Shown here in pieces: positions 1-6,309 of a DNA stretch of 10,459 bases; position 1 is the stretch's first letter, and every line of letters starts with the position of its first letter. The notes below the pieces were generated by a model, which saw nothing but the letters and a program-made list of their open reading frames with translations, was not told where the DNA came from and did no database searches. This DNA comes from Clostridiales bacterium (GTDB lineage: Bacteria; Bacillota_A; Clostridia; Peptostreptococcales; Anaerovoracaceae), in the NCBI GenBank assembly GCA_024697655.1, contig JAILFI010000231.1, positions 1 through 10,459 of the forward strand. Reading direction: 5' to 3'. The translations under genes were made by a program, and so were the position numbers.

Positions 1-885
1 CCCATCCTCGGAGTAAGGATTGCAGGACGAGTACACACTGTACGCAAGCCCCTTCTGCTCACGAACATTCTGGAACAGCCGCGAACTCATACCGCCGCCC
101 ATGATGCAGCTCAGGACGCGGTGGGCGTAGTACTGCGGATCGTCCAGTTTCACCGTGCGCGCCGCCATGCAGATATGGGTCTGTTCGATGTCGCGCGTCT
201 TGACGGTGAACGCCGGTGCGAGCGGTTCGCTTGCAAGTGTCGGTTTGTCCTTGGTCTCTTTGAGGCGGAACAATTTTTCCTGCGCCATTTCCGCGACCAT
301 TTCCTCATCGAACCGGCCTGCCACAGCGATCACGATGCTGTCCTGCACGTACTGCTGTGCCAGATACCCGGTCAGTGTATCCCGGCTGATCGACGCAAGC
401 GTTTCCTCCGTGCCGATGATGCTGTTGCCGTACGGGGAATTGCGGAACAGAAGCTCGCCCATCGTGTCGTGCGCGTCTTCGTCCGGCGTGTCTTTGATCA
501 TCTTCATCTCTTCATAGATGACCTTCTTTTCGCGTTCCATCTCCGTCTCATCGAACACCGACTCCGTGAACATATCCAGCAGGACCTCGAACCCCTCGCG
601 GAAGCTCGACTCAAGAGACTTGAAATAGTAGCAGGTCATCTCTTTGCCCGTGAAAGCGTTCATCTGCGCGCCCAGACTCTCCATGTCCGCGGCGATCTTT
701 GCAGCGTTCCTGGTCTTCGTTCCCTTGAACGTCATATGCTCGATGAAATGGGAGATCCCGGCGATCTTTGGCGTCTCGTTGACCGCACCGGTGCGGACCC
801 AGATGCCTGCAGCCGCCGAACGCATCTGCGGCATCTGCTCGGTAACAAGGGTGATGTTTCCATTCAGTTTTCTGATCTCGATCAT
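1..885 (-). CDS. M16 family zinc peptidase, N-terminal part (3' end beyond the window)
   Basis: The reading frame is open from an ATG at 885-883 to the left edge, giving the first 295 residues of a protein that in this family (M16B, processing-peptidase-like, Bacillus YmxG/MlpA type) is usually a little over 400 residues. The inverted zinc motif HxxEH is present as H46-F-I-E49-H50, with the third ligand at E126 in the stretch VIYEEM, 76 residues after H50, as the family requires. The segment GGGMSSRLFQNVREQKGLAYS near the visible end is the family's typical second-domain signature. I infer a soluble cytoplasmic metallopeptidase cutting unstructured peptides. The start is set by a strong GGAGGAAGGA site (900-891) five bases upstream, and the ATG overlaps the upstream gene's TGA as ATGA, implying translational coupling. 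The substrate is unknown. The C-terminal substrate-binding residues cannot be seen. Confidence 0.93.
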   Translation of the reverse strand, partial: MIEIRKLNGNITLVTEQMPQMRSAAAGIWVRTGAVNETPKIAGISHFIEHMTFKGTKTRNAAKIAADMESLGAQMNAFTGKEMTCYYFKSLESSFREGFEVLLDMFTESVFDETEMEREKKVIYEEMKMIKDTPDEDAHDTMGELLFRNSPYGNSIIGTEETLASISRDTLTGYLAQQYVQDSIVIAVAGRFDEEMVAEMAQEKLFRLKETKDKPTLASEPLAPAFTVKTRDIEQTHICMAARTVKLDDPQYYAHRVLSCIMGGGMSSRLFQNVREQKGLAYSVYSSCNPYSEDG

Positions 886-1838
886 AGTGTTCCTTCCTCC
901 GGCCGGTACAGGCGGAACGTCGCCTTCGCATTCGCGGCAAAGGCTTCGTAGGACTGGACCTGGCCGCGTTCTTCGCAGAAGTATCTGTCCGCGAAACGCG
1001 CCAGCATCTCCTCCTCGCTGAGGCCGTTTTGATACATGTCTTCGATGAATCGCTTTTCGTCGTTCGCCGCCTGCTCGAACACCTCCCAGTAGGTATCGCT
1101 GTACCCTTCCGGCGCAACGCCGTAGTGCGGCGAAAAGATGCGGACCGCATGGTAATCGCGTCCGCGTGCGCAGGCGCGCATCGCGTCTTCATAACTGGTG
1201 AGGATCGCAGGCTCGCAGCCCCCGGTCCCCAGCATGACGCCCGTGGATTCGCAGGCGAACAGATAGTGCTGCGGTTCCAGCGCGAACATCATGGAGCAGC
1301 GGGTATGTCCCGGTGCTTCCATGCAGACGATCTCCCGGTCACCGAGGCTGATCCGGTCACCGTCGCGGACCGTCTTCGTAACGGCAAGCCCCTCAAGCGT
1401 CACCGGGCATTGCTCCGGCCCGCCGAACCGCGCCGCCGAAGCTTCCGCCAGTTCCTGCATCACGCGCCGCGCGCCTTCTCTTGTGAACACGTACGCTGCG
1501 TATTCCGATCCGGCGACAGTCAGTTCCGGCCAGGCTTTCCGCAGATACGGCACGCCGCCCGCGTGGTCGAAATGAGAATGCGTGATGAAGCAGTAGTCAA
1601 GCGGACGGTCCCCGAGGACCGCCTTAATGTTGCGGACAAGGCTTTCTCCGTCAAACGGCATGCCGGCCTCATAAAGCGCGGTCTTTTCGCTGCCGGTGAT
1701 GAGAAAGCACTCACCGCCGGCGCCGCCGCTCACCCGGTAGATATCCGCCGGGAAATCAAAGCGGCCGTCGTTCGGATCAGCCGCGTAGTACTTCTGATTG
1801 ATACAAGTCATAAGATCGCTGTTTCCTTCTCCGGTCAT
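882..1838 (-). CDS. Metallo-beta-lactamase-fold hydrolase
   Basis: A 318-residue MBL-superfamily protein. The metal motif HxHxDH is seen as H87-S-H89-F-D91-H92, followed by H178 in PGHTRCS and H238 in SPHYG. The residue that normally bridges the two metals is Asp, but the matching position here, in LFACES, is Glu (E197). The roughly 80 residues after H238 are helical-looking and hold no motif I recognise. The superfamily includes glyoxalase II-like thioesterases, lactonases and nucleases; nothing here fixes the substrate. The start ATG overlaps the TGA of the upstream gene as ATGA. A second in-frame ATG at 1811-1809 has a GGAGAAGGA stretch 12 bases upstream and could be the true start, shortening the protein by 9 residues. 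It lies third in the murI operon, just before the M16 peptidase. Confidence 0.9.
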   Translation of the reverse strand: MTGEGNSDLMTCINQKYYAADPNDGRFDFPADIYRVSGGAGGECFLITGSEKTALYEAGMPFDGESLVRNIKAVLGDRPLDYCFITHSHFDHAGGVPYLRKAWPELTVAGSEYAAYVFTREGARRVMQELAEASAARFGGPEQCPVTLEGLAVTKTVRDGDRISLGDREIVCMEAPGHTRCSMMFALEPQHYLFACESTGVMLGTGGCEPAILTSYEDAMRACARGRDYHAVRIFSPHYGVAPEGYSDTYWEVFEQAANDEKRFIEDMYQNGLSEEEMLARFADRYFCEERGQVQSYEAFAANAKATFRLYRPEEGTL

Positions 1839-2359
1839 TCCTCGTCCCGGTCGACCGCGAAATGCATGATGAACTCGTCGATATCGTAGTCGAGACAGCC
1901 TGTAAAATCATAGCCGTGCGGTTCGCCGTCCAGCTTTTCGAGTCTGGCAAGCGTCAGCGCGTCGCGCAGCGGCATGATCTTCTCATGCCCGGTCTCCTGA
2001 CTGACGCAGGACACCTCCGACTCTTTCGTGTACCAGCGGTGGAACCTCGCCAGTTCCTCCGAGAAGTACACCTTGGCACGCTCTTCCTCACTGACCAGAA
2101 GCCCCGCCAGCGAGCGGCTGATGTTGTCAAGCAGCAGATACGCGTCTGTGCCGTCGTCCGGCATCGCGCGCAGGACCTCTTCGAAGTAGTTGCCGATCAG
2201 TTCGCTGACCGTCTGCGGATCCACCCGGGAAAAGAGCTTATAGAGCGTTTCCTCCGGGATCTCCTCGTCTGTCTCGGCGATCTCCGCGAAATTCTCAAAG
2301 TATTCGAATTCAGACGGATCGTCCAGTTCCAGGAGTGCCATCAGTTCTTCATATTCCAT
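1835..2359 (-). CDS. Uncharacterised acidic protein in the murI operon
   Basis: A 174-residue protein that I do not recognise. It is strongly acidic: by my count about 46 Asp/Glu against 14 Lys/Arg. It has no signal peptide, no hydrophobic membrane segment and no obvious catalytic motif. The first 60 residues are nearly all acidic and aromatic (MEYEELMALLELDDPSEF at the start), and predicted helices continue to about residue 105. Two cysteines (in SCVS and GCLD) fall in the C-terminal third. The gene is clearly real: a good GGAGGGA site (2373-2367) lies seven bases before the ATG, it sits 20 bases after the murI stop, and its TGA overlaps the next start as ATGA. Co-transcription with murI and two hydrolases suggests a cytoplasmic accessory role, but no function can be assigned. 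Confidence 0.85.
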   Translation of the reverse strand: MEYEELMALLELDDPSEFEYFENFAEIAETDEEIPEETLYKLFSRVDPQTVSELIGNYFEEVLRAMPDDGTDAYLLLDNISRSLAGLLVSEEERAKVYFSEELARFHRWYTKESEVSCVSQETGHEKIMPLRDALTLARLEKLDGEPHGYDFTGCLDYDIDEFIMHFAVDRDEE

Positions 2360-2379
2360 GCCTTGCTCCCTCCGTGCTC

Positions 2380-3192
2380 TTATACATCCAGATTCTTAAA
2401 TGCGACTTTCTCGTTCGAATCCTCAAAGATGCGGTCGATCATCGCGATGAAGTTATCCGACAGATCGCTCGCGTAGAAACAGTTTTCGACATCCTGCGCC
2501 GTCCCGTCCGCGAACGCGTTGCGGTCCTTCAGGATCTCCTCGACCGTGTCAACGACCACTTCGGATGGATTGATGATCCTGAGATTCGGATGCATCCGCC
2601 GGATGTGGGACTCCACGAGAGGATAGTGCGTGCAGCCCAGGATCAGCGTATCGATGCGGTTTTCCAGTATGAAGTCATCCAGATAGTGATGGATGGTCAG
2701 GTCCATGATGTCGCTGTTGATGATCCCCTCTTCGATCAGCGGAACGAAGGCGGGACAGGCAAGCTCATGCACTTCGAGCGCGCCGTCATGCGCGTGGATG
2801 AGCGATTCGTAAGCATGGCTGCGGATCGTCGCTTTGGTGCCGATGACGCCGACGACGTTGTCGATCGCACAGATCCTGGCTGTACGGGTCGCGGCGGGCT
2901 CGATGATCCCGACGATCGGGATGTGAGGATACCTCTCCCGCAGCACGTCAAGACAGGTCGCGCTGATGGTGTTGCACGCGATGACGATCATCTTGACATC
3001 GCTCTCCACCAGAAAGTCCGCGATCTGACACGCGAAGTTCGTGATGGTCTTGGGGCTCTTGCTGCCGTACGGTGTCCGTGCCGTATCTCCGAAATAGATC
3101 ACCTTCTCGTTCGGGAGATGTTTCCGCAGGTACGGGATGCTCGTCAGGCCGCCGAGGCCGCTGTCAAAAAATCCGATAGGTCTGTTGTCCAT
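2380..3192 (-). CDS. murI: Glutamate racemase
   Basis: Converts L-glutamate to D-glutamate for the peptidoglycan stem peptide, a cofactor-independent cytoplasmic reaction using two cysteines. Both are visible: C73 in IACNTISA and C187 in LGCTHYPL, with H189 beside the latter. The N-terminal substrate loop GFFDSGLGGL (D10, S11) and the YFGDTARTPYGSKS stretch (residues 33-46) are typical, as is E155 in PLIEEG. The 270-residue length matches the family. The frame is open for 22 more codons to 3258, but I chose the ATG at 3192-3190 because an AAGAAGGA site (3204-3197) lies just before it and the family starts only a few residues before the GFFDSG motif. It is the first gene of the minus-strand operon and is read divergently from pepF. 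Confidence 0.97.
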   Translation of the reverse strand: MDNRPIGFFDSGLGGLTSIPYLRKHLPNEKVIYFGDTARTPYGSKSPKTITNFACQIADFLVESDVKMIVIACNTISATCLDVLRERYPHIPIVGIIEPAATRTARICAIDNVVGVIGTKATIRSHAYESLIHAHDGALEVHELACPAFVPLIEEGIINSDIMDLTIHHYLDDFILENRIDTLILGCTHYPLVESHIRRMHPNLRIINPSEVVVDTVEEILKDRNAFADGTAQDVENCFYASDLSDNFIAMIDRIFEDSNEKVAFKNLDV

Positions 3193-3256
3193 AAATTCCT
3201 TCTTTTCGGGGTGTTCTCCCGCGCGGCAGAGCGGATAACTTCGCCCATACCAGCGC

Positions 3257-3283
3257 ATAATATGCTATAATATTTTACATCAA
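3257..3283 (-). promoter_or_regulatory. Possible promoter of the murI operon
   Basis: On the minus strand TTGATG (3283-3278) is followed 15 bases later by TATTAT (3262-3257). The spacing is shorter than the ideal 17, and other AT-rich -10 choices exist in the same stretch, so the exact boxes are uncertain. A promoter somewhere in this 122-base divergent region is needed because murI has no co-directional neighbour upstream. The boxes would overlap the pepF promoter, so the two units may compete for polymerase. Confidence 0.4.
3263..3271 (+). promoter_or_regulatory. Extended -10 promoter of pepF
   Basis: TGCTATAAT is a perfect TGn-TATAAT extended -10 element. No good -35 hexamer lies 16-18 bases upstream, which fits promoters that rely on the extended -10. 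Transcription would begin near 3278, giving a leader of about 35-40 bases before the GTG start of pepF. Confidence 0.6.
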
Positions 3284-3314
3284 TCCATTTGAGGTGTAAA
3301 CAAGGAGGCACGGC

Positions 3315-5099
3315 GTGCAGACGATCACATCAAGAAACGACATCGATCCGAAATATCTCTGGGACCTGGGGAGCATGTACCGGGACGCTGCGGCGTGGAA
3401 CGAGGACCTTGCAAAGGTCAAAGATATGGCCGGTGAGCTGGCCGGATACGCCGGCAGGCTCGGGGAGAGCAGCGCAGTCCTCCTCGAATCGCTCCGCAAA
3501 AAAGACGACATGAACCGTCTGCTGGAAAAGGTCTTCGTCTTCGCGCGGATGAAGCGGGATGAGGACAACGCCAATGAGGAAGCCCAGGCGATGACCGACA
3601 AAGTCATGGCCGCCGTTGCCGGGATCGGCGCCAGACAGGCATTCTTCGTACCGGAGCTGATCGGTCTCGGCGAAGAGACGATCGGGCGGTTCCTCGATGA
3701 AGAACCCGGTCTTGCGGTCTACCGCTTCTATCTGGAGTGCGTGCTGCGCGAAAAGGAGCACGTGCTGTCCGACGCCGAAGAATCTCTCCTCGCCCGCCTC
3801 AGCGAAGTCACCTCCGCGACCGACGATATTTTCACGATGCTGAATAACGCCGACCTGGACTTTGGCGAGATCACCGGGGAAGACGGCAAGCCCGCCAAAC
3901 TGACCCACGGCAGCTACATCACCTTCCTGCAGAGCCGCGACAGGCGCGTCAGGCAGGAGGCGTTCGAGAAGATGTACGCCGCCTATAAAAGCCACATCAA
4001 CACGATCGGCGCGACCTATGCCGGCAGCGTCAAAATGGATGTGATCGGGGCAAATATCCGCCATTATTCCTCGGCCAGAGACGCCGCCTGCTTCGCGGAC
4101 AACGTCTCCGAGGATGTTTACGATAATCTTATTCAAGTCATCAATGACAACCTGCCGGCACTGCATAAGTATCTGGCGGTCAGAAAACGCGCGCTGGGCG
4201 TCGGAGCGCTCCGGATGTGGGATATGTACGCTCCTCTCGTGGATGTTCCCGACCGGGATATCCCCTACGAAGAGGCGGTCGCCATGGCGAAGGAAGTGCT
4301 GTCGCCGCTTGGGAAGCAGTACATCTCCGACCTTTCGCACGGCTTTGAAGACGGCTGGGTGGATGTCTATGAAACGCCCGGCAAGACCAGCGGCGCCTAC
4401 AGTTTCGGATGTTACGACAGCAAGCCGTTCGTGCTTCTCAACTACAAAGGAAAACTCCAGGACGTCTTCACGCTTGTCCATGAGATGGGCCACAGCATGA
4501 ACTCCTTCTATACCAGAAAGACGCAGCCGCACATTTACGGCAGCCACTCCATCTTCACGGCGGAGGTCGCCAGCACGGTCAATGAGAACCTGCTGATCAA
4601 GCACCTGCTCGCCACGGAAAAAGACCCGGAGATGCGCAAATACCTCATCAACTTCCAGCTTGAGGGATTCCGCACGACCGTGTTCCGGCAGACGATGTTC
4701 GCTGAATTCGAACACCTCGTCCACCGGCATGCCGAAGAAGGCGAAAGTATCACCCCCGCCTGGCTGTGCCAGACCTATAATGCGCTCAACAACAAATACT
4801 TCGGGCCGGATCTCGTACAGGATGATCTGATCCAGTACGAATGGGCGCGCATCCCCCACTTTTACAGCGCCTTCTATGTCTACAAGTATGCGACCGGCTA
4901 TTCCGCCGCCGCGGCGATCTCCGATCTGATCCTCAAAGACGGACCGGAAAACTATCTGCAGTTCCTCGCGTGCGGAGAAAACGACTATCCGGTCGAACTG
5001 CTGAAGATTGCCGGTGTCGATATGAGTCAGCCGGCGCCGATCGAGTCTGCGATGAAGACGTTCTCGGCGCTCGTCGATGAACTGGATACGTTACTGTAG
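3315..5099 (+). CDS. pepF: Oligoendopeptidase F (M3 family zinc peptidase)
   Basis: A 594-residue cytoplasmic metallopeptidase that cleaves oligopeptides of medium length, the usual length for PepF. The M3 zinc motif is at H389-E-M-G-H393, and the third zinc ligand is E417 in FTAEVASTVNE. The downstream stretch YGSHSIFTAE and the C-terminal YKYATGYSAA segment are typical of the clan. The N-terminal half is the helical domain that restricts substrate size. Translation starts at a GTG (3315-3317): a perfect AAGGAGG (3302-3308) lies six bases upstream, and no ATG in the frame fits better. It is read divergently from murI from an extended -10 promoter, and heads a co-directional set with nadK and two RNA-related genes. 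Its physiological substrates are not known. Confidence 0.96.
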   Translation: MQTITSRNDIDPKYLWDLGSMYRDAAAWNEDLAKVKDMAGELAGYAGRLGESSAVLLESLRKKDDMNRLLEKVFVFARMKRDEDNANEEAQAMTDKVMAAVAGIGARQAFFVPELIGLGEETIGRFLDEEPGLAVYRFYLECVLREKEHVLSDAEESLLARLSEVTSATDDIFTMLNNADLDFGEITGEDGKPAKLTHGSYITFLQSRDRRVRQEAFEKMYAAYKSHINTIGATYAGSVKMDVIGANIRHYSSARDAACFADNVSEDVYDNLIQVINDNLPALHKYLAVRKRALGVGALRMWDMYAPLVDVPDRDIPYEEAVAMAKEVLSPLGKQYISDLSHGFEDGWVDVYETPGKTSGAYSFGCYDSKPFVLLNYKGKLQDVFTLVHEMGHSMNSFYTRKTQPHIYGSHSIFTAEVASTVNENLLIKHLLATEKDPEMRKYLINFQLEGFRTTVFRQTMFAEFEHLVHRHAEEGESITPAWLCQTYNALNNKYFGPDLVQDDLIQYEWARIPHFYSAFYVYKYATGYSAAAAISDLILKDGPENYLQFLACGENDYPVELLKIAGVDMSQPAPIESAMKTFSALVDELDTLL

Positions 5100-5129
5100 T
5101 TTGACAGTGCGGCTGTCAGACTTTCTTCC
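5100..5129 (+). terminator. Possible weak terminator after pepF
   Basis: Directly after the pepF stop codon, TGACAG (5102-5107) and CTGTCA (5113-5118) pair around a five-base TGCGG loop, and a wobble and an A-T pair extend the stem to eight. The following ACTTTCTTCCC is T-rich but interrupted, so termination is likely partial at best. Readthrough into nadK is plausible because I see no convincing promoter in the spacer. Confidence 0.35.
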
Positions 5130-5151
5130 CGCGATCCCACCGGTAAAAACT

Positions 5152-5182
5152 CCACTTTTTCCTGTTTTGAAGCAAAAAGTGG
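5152..5182. repeat. Inverted repeat in the pepF-nadK spacer
   Basis: CCACTTTTT (5152-5160) and AAAAAGTGG (5174-5182) form a perfect nine-pair stem around a 13-base loop. The stem is AT-rich and no T run follows directly, so it is not a standard terminator. Role unknown; it could be an RNA hairpin or an operator. Confidence 0.6.
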
Positions 5183-5191
5183 CGACAATTG

Positions 5192-5257
5192 CAACGTTTT
5201 TCGGCTTTGCCTCTTCAGAAATCGTAAAAAACGGCAGCAGTGTCCCTGCTAACGTTG
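5192..5257. repeat. Wider inverted repeat CAACGTT / AACGTTG
   Basis: CAACGTT (5192-5198) is the exact reverse complement of AACGTTG (5251-5257). The 52 bases between hold a small AGCAG/CTGCT hairpin (near 5236-5250). In the transcript this could form a branched structure ahead of nadK, but the seven-base arms are short enough to arise by chance. Confidence 0.35.
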
Positions 5258-5266
5258 AAAAAATCT

Positions 5267-5297
5267 CCACATTCTCTCCCATTGGCGGACAATGTGG
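5267..5297. repeat. Inverted repeat just before nadK
   Basis: CCACATT (5267-5273) and AATGTGG (5291-5297) pair around a 17-base loop, ending 15 bases before the nadK ribosome binding site. It resembles the 5152-5182 hairpin in its CCAC...GTGG ends and has the same overall span of 31 bases. No riboswitch that I know matches. It could affect nadK expression, but nothing shows this directly. Confidence 0.5.
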
Positions 5298-5327
5298 CAT
5301 CATTTTCACCTTGAAAGGATTATCCGC

Positions 5328-6131
5328 ATGGAAAAGCACTCCATCGCCATCTACACAAATGAAGACCAGTACTCCGAAGAGACGACCTCCGGGCTGGTCA
5401 CCAAACTGGAAAGCGCCGGTTTTGAGGTCACCCGCGGCCTGACAGAAGACTCCACGCTGCTGATCTGCATCGGCGGAGACGGCACGACCCTCCGGGCGAT
5501 TCATTCCTATGACTTTCCGGACGTACCGATCGTCGGCATCAACACCGGGCACCTTGGCTTTTTTCAGGAGATCCGGCCGGATCAGGTGGACGACTTCATT
5601 GAAGACTTCAAGGCGGGCAGTTATACACTGCAGCCGATCACGGCAGTGGAAGCGGAAGTGGAAATGGAGAATGAGCGATTCCTCTTTAAAGGTATCAACG
5701 AGATCGTCGTCCGCGGTAACAATGCCTACTCCACGCACCTCAACATTTCCATCGGGGACAGTTTTATCGAGAAGTTCAGCGGCGACGGTGTCCTGATCGC
5801 GACCTCGACGGGCAGCACGGCCTACAACTATTCTCTCGGCGGCAGCATTGTCGACCCCCGGCTCAAGCTTCTGCAGGCAACGCCGATCGCGCCGATGAAC
5901 ACGACCGCCTACCGGTCGTTCACGTCGAGCATCCTGCTCCCGCCCGACCTGGAACTGGTCATCGAGCCGGAGAACGAGCGGCATCACGAGACCAGGATCA
6001 TCAATGACGGAAACGAGCATCTGTTCACGGATGTGCAGCGCATCCAGGTCAAACTGTCGGATACGGTCACGAAGCTCGTGCGGTTTGAGAGTTATGACTT
6101 CTGGAACAAGGTCAAGACCAAATTCCTTTAG
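5328..6131 (+). CDS. nadK: NAD kinase
   Basis: Phosphorylates NAD at the 2' position to make NADP, the only route to NADP, in the cytoplasm. The 267-residue product has the catalytic GGDGT motif at 49-53 (D51), the NTGHLGF segment at 72-78, the NAD-binding NE pair at N124-E125, and the glycine/threonine-rich GDGVLIATSTGSTAYN stretch at about 152-167. The length matches the short Bacillus NadF/PpnKA form (about 266 residues). The frame is open further upstream, with another ATG at 5292, but I chose 5328 because GAAAGGA (5313-5319) lies eight bases upstream and the family begins with a short strand such as KHSIAIYTN. The 228-base spacer before it is rich in inverted repeats. It is followed by an RluA-type gene, as in Bacillus. 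Confidence 0.95.
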   Translation: MEKHSIAIYTNEDQYSEETTSGLVTKLESAGFEVTRGLTEDSTLLICIGGDGTTLRAIHSYDFPDVPIVGINTGHLGFFQEIRPDQVDDFIEDFKAGSYTLQPITAVEAEVEMENERFLFKGINEIVVRGNNAYSTHLNISIGDSFIEKFSGDGVLIATSTGSTAYNYSLGGSIVDPRLKLLQATPIAPMNTTAYRSFTSSILLPPDLELVIEPENERHHETRIINDGNEHLFTDVQRIQVKLSDTVTKLVRFESYDFWNKVKTKFL

Positions 6132-6139
6132 ACTTTTTC

Positions 6140-6280
6140 TGTGTGAAGGCACCTGCCTGCAGGGACACGCTCCCGCTAATGCTCGCACGCAGCGGTACTA
6201 AGCTCTGCCTTCGCAATGCTCGGCAGTCGCTAAGTGCCGGCGGCTCGCAATTGTCCTGCATGCAGGTGCCTTCACGCACA
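6140..6280. repeat. Large palindromic element between nadK and the pseudouridine synthase gene
   Basis: The arms 6140-6167 and 6252-6280 are near reverse complements: both contain TGAAGGCACCTGC (13 bases, reverse-complemented on the right), then TGCAGG after one mismatch, then ACA after a one-base bulge. Each arm also holds its own palindrome, CCTGCAGG on the left and CCTGCATGCAGG on the right. The 84-base interior has a second nested stem, GGTACTAAGC (6194-6203) with GCTAAGTGCC (6229-6238), one mismatch and one wobble, enclosing CTGCC/GGCAG (6205-6209, 6222-6226). AATGCTCG occurs twice (6178-6185, 6215-6222). It has no coding capacity. The shape fits a REP- or MITE-like dispersed hairpin, or a structured RNA; copy number cannot be judged from one window. 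Confidence 0.7.
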
Positions 6281-6309
6281 ACCAGCTTTCTAAAACAACG
6301 ACACTTCAC

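Noticed and set aside
121..951. Plus-strand open frame at the left edge
   Set aside because: It is antisense to the M16 peptidase, which has an intact HxxEH...E zinc site and a clear start.
3193..3258. Longer murI start at 3258
   Set aside because: The extra 22 residues do not resemble the family and the frame there covers the promoter region; the ATG at 3192 has its own ribosome binding site.
3330..4859. Long minus-strand open frame (509 codons) inside pepF
   Set aside because: It is the antisense shadow of pepF in GC-rich sequence; it has no ribosome binding site and no family motif, whereas pepF has a full zinc-peptidase signature.
5101..5106. TTGACA as a -35 box for nadK
   Set aside because: No acceptable -10 hexamer follows at 15-19 bases; the bases belong to the small hairpin after pepF.
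5292..5327. Earlier ATG for nadK at 5292
   Set aside because: It lies inside an inverted repeat with no good ribosome binding site; the ATG at 5328 has GAAAGGA at the right distance and gives the normal family length.
6140..6280. Palindromic element as a terminator or CRISPR-like repeat
   Set aside because: No T run follows the right arm, the loop is far too long for an intrinsic terminator, and there are no regularly spaced repeats.
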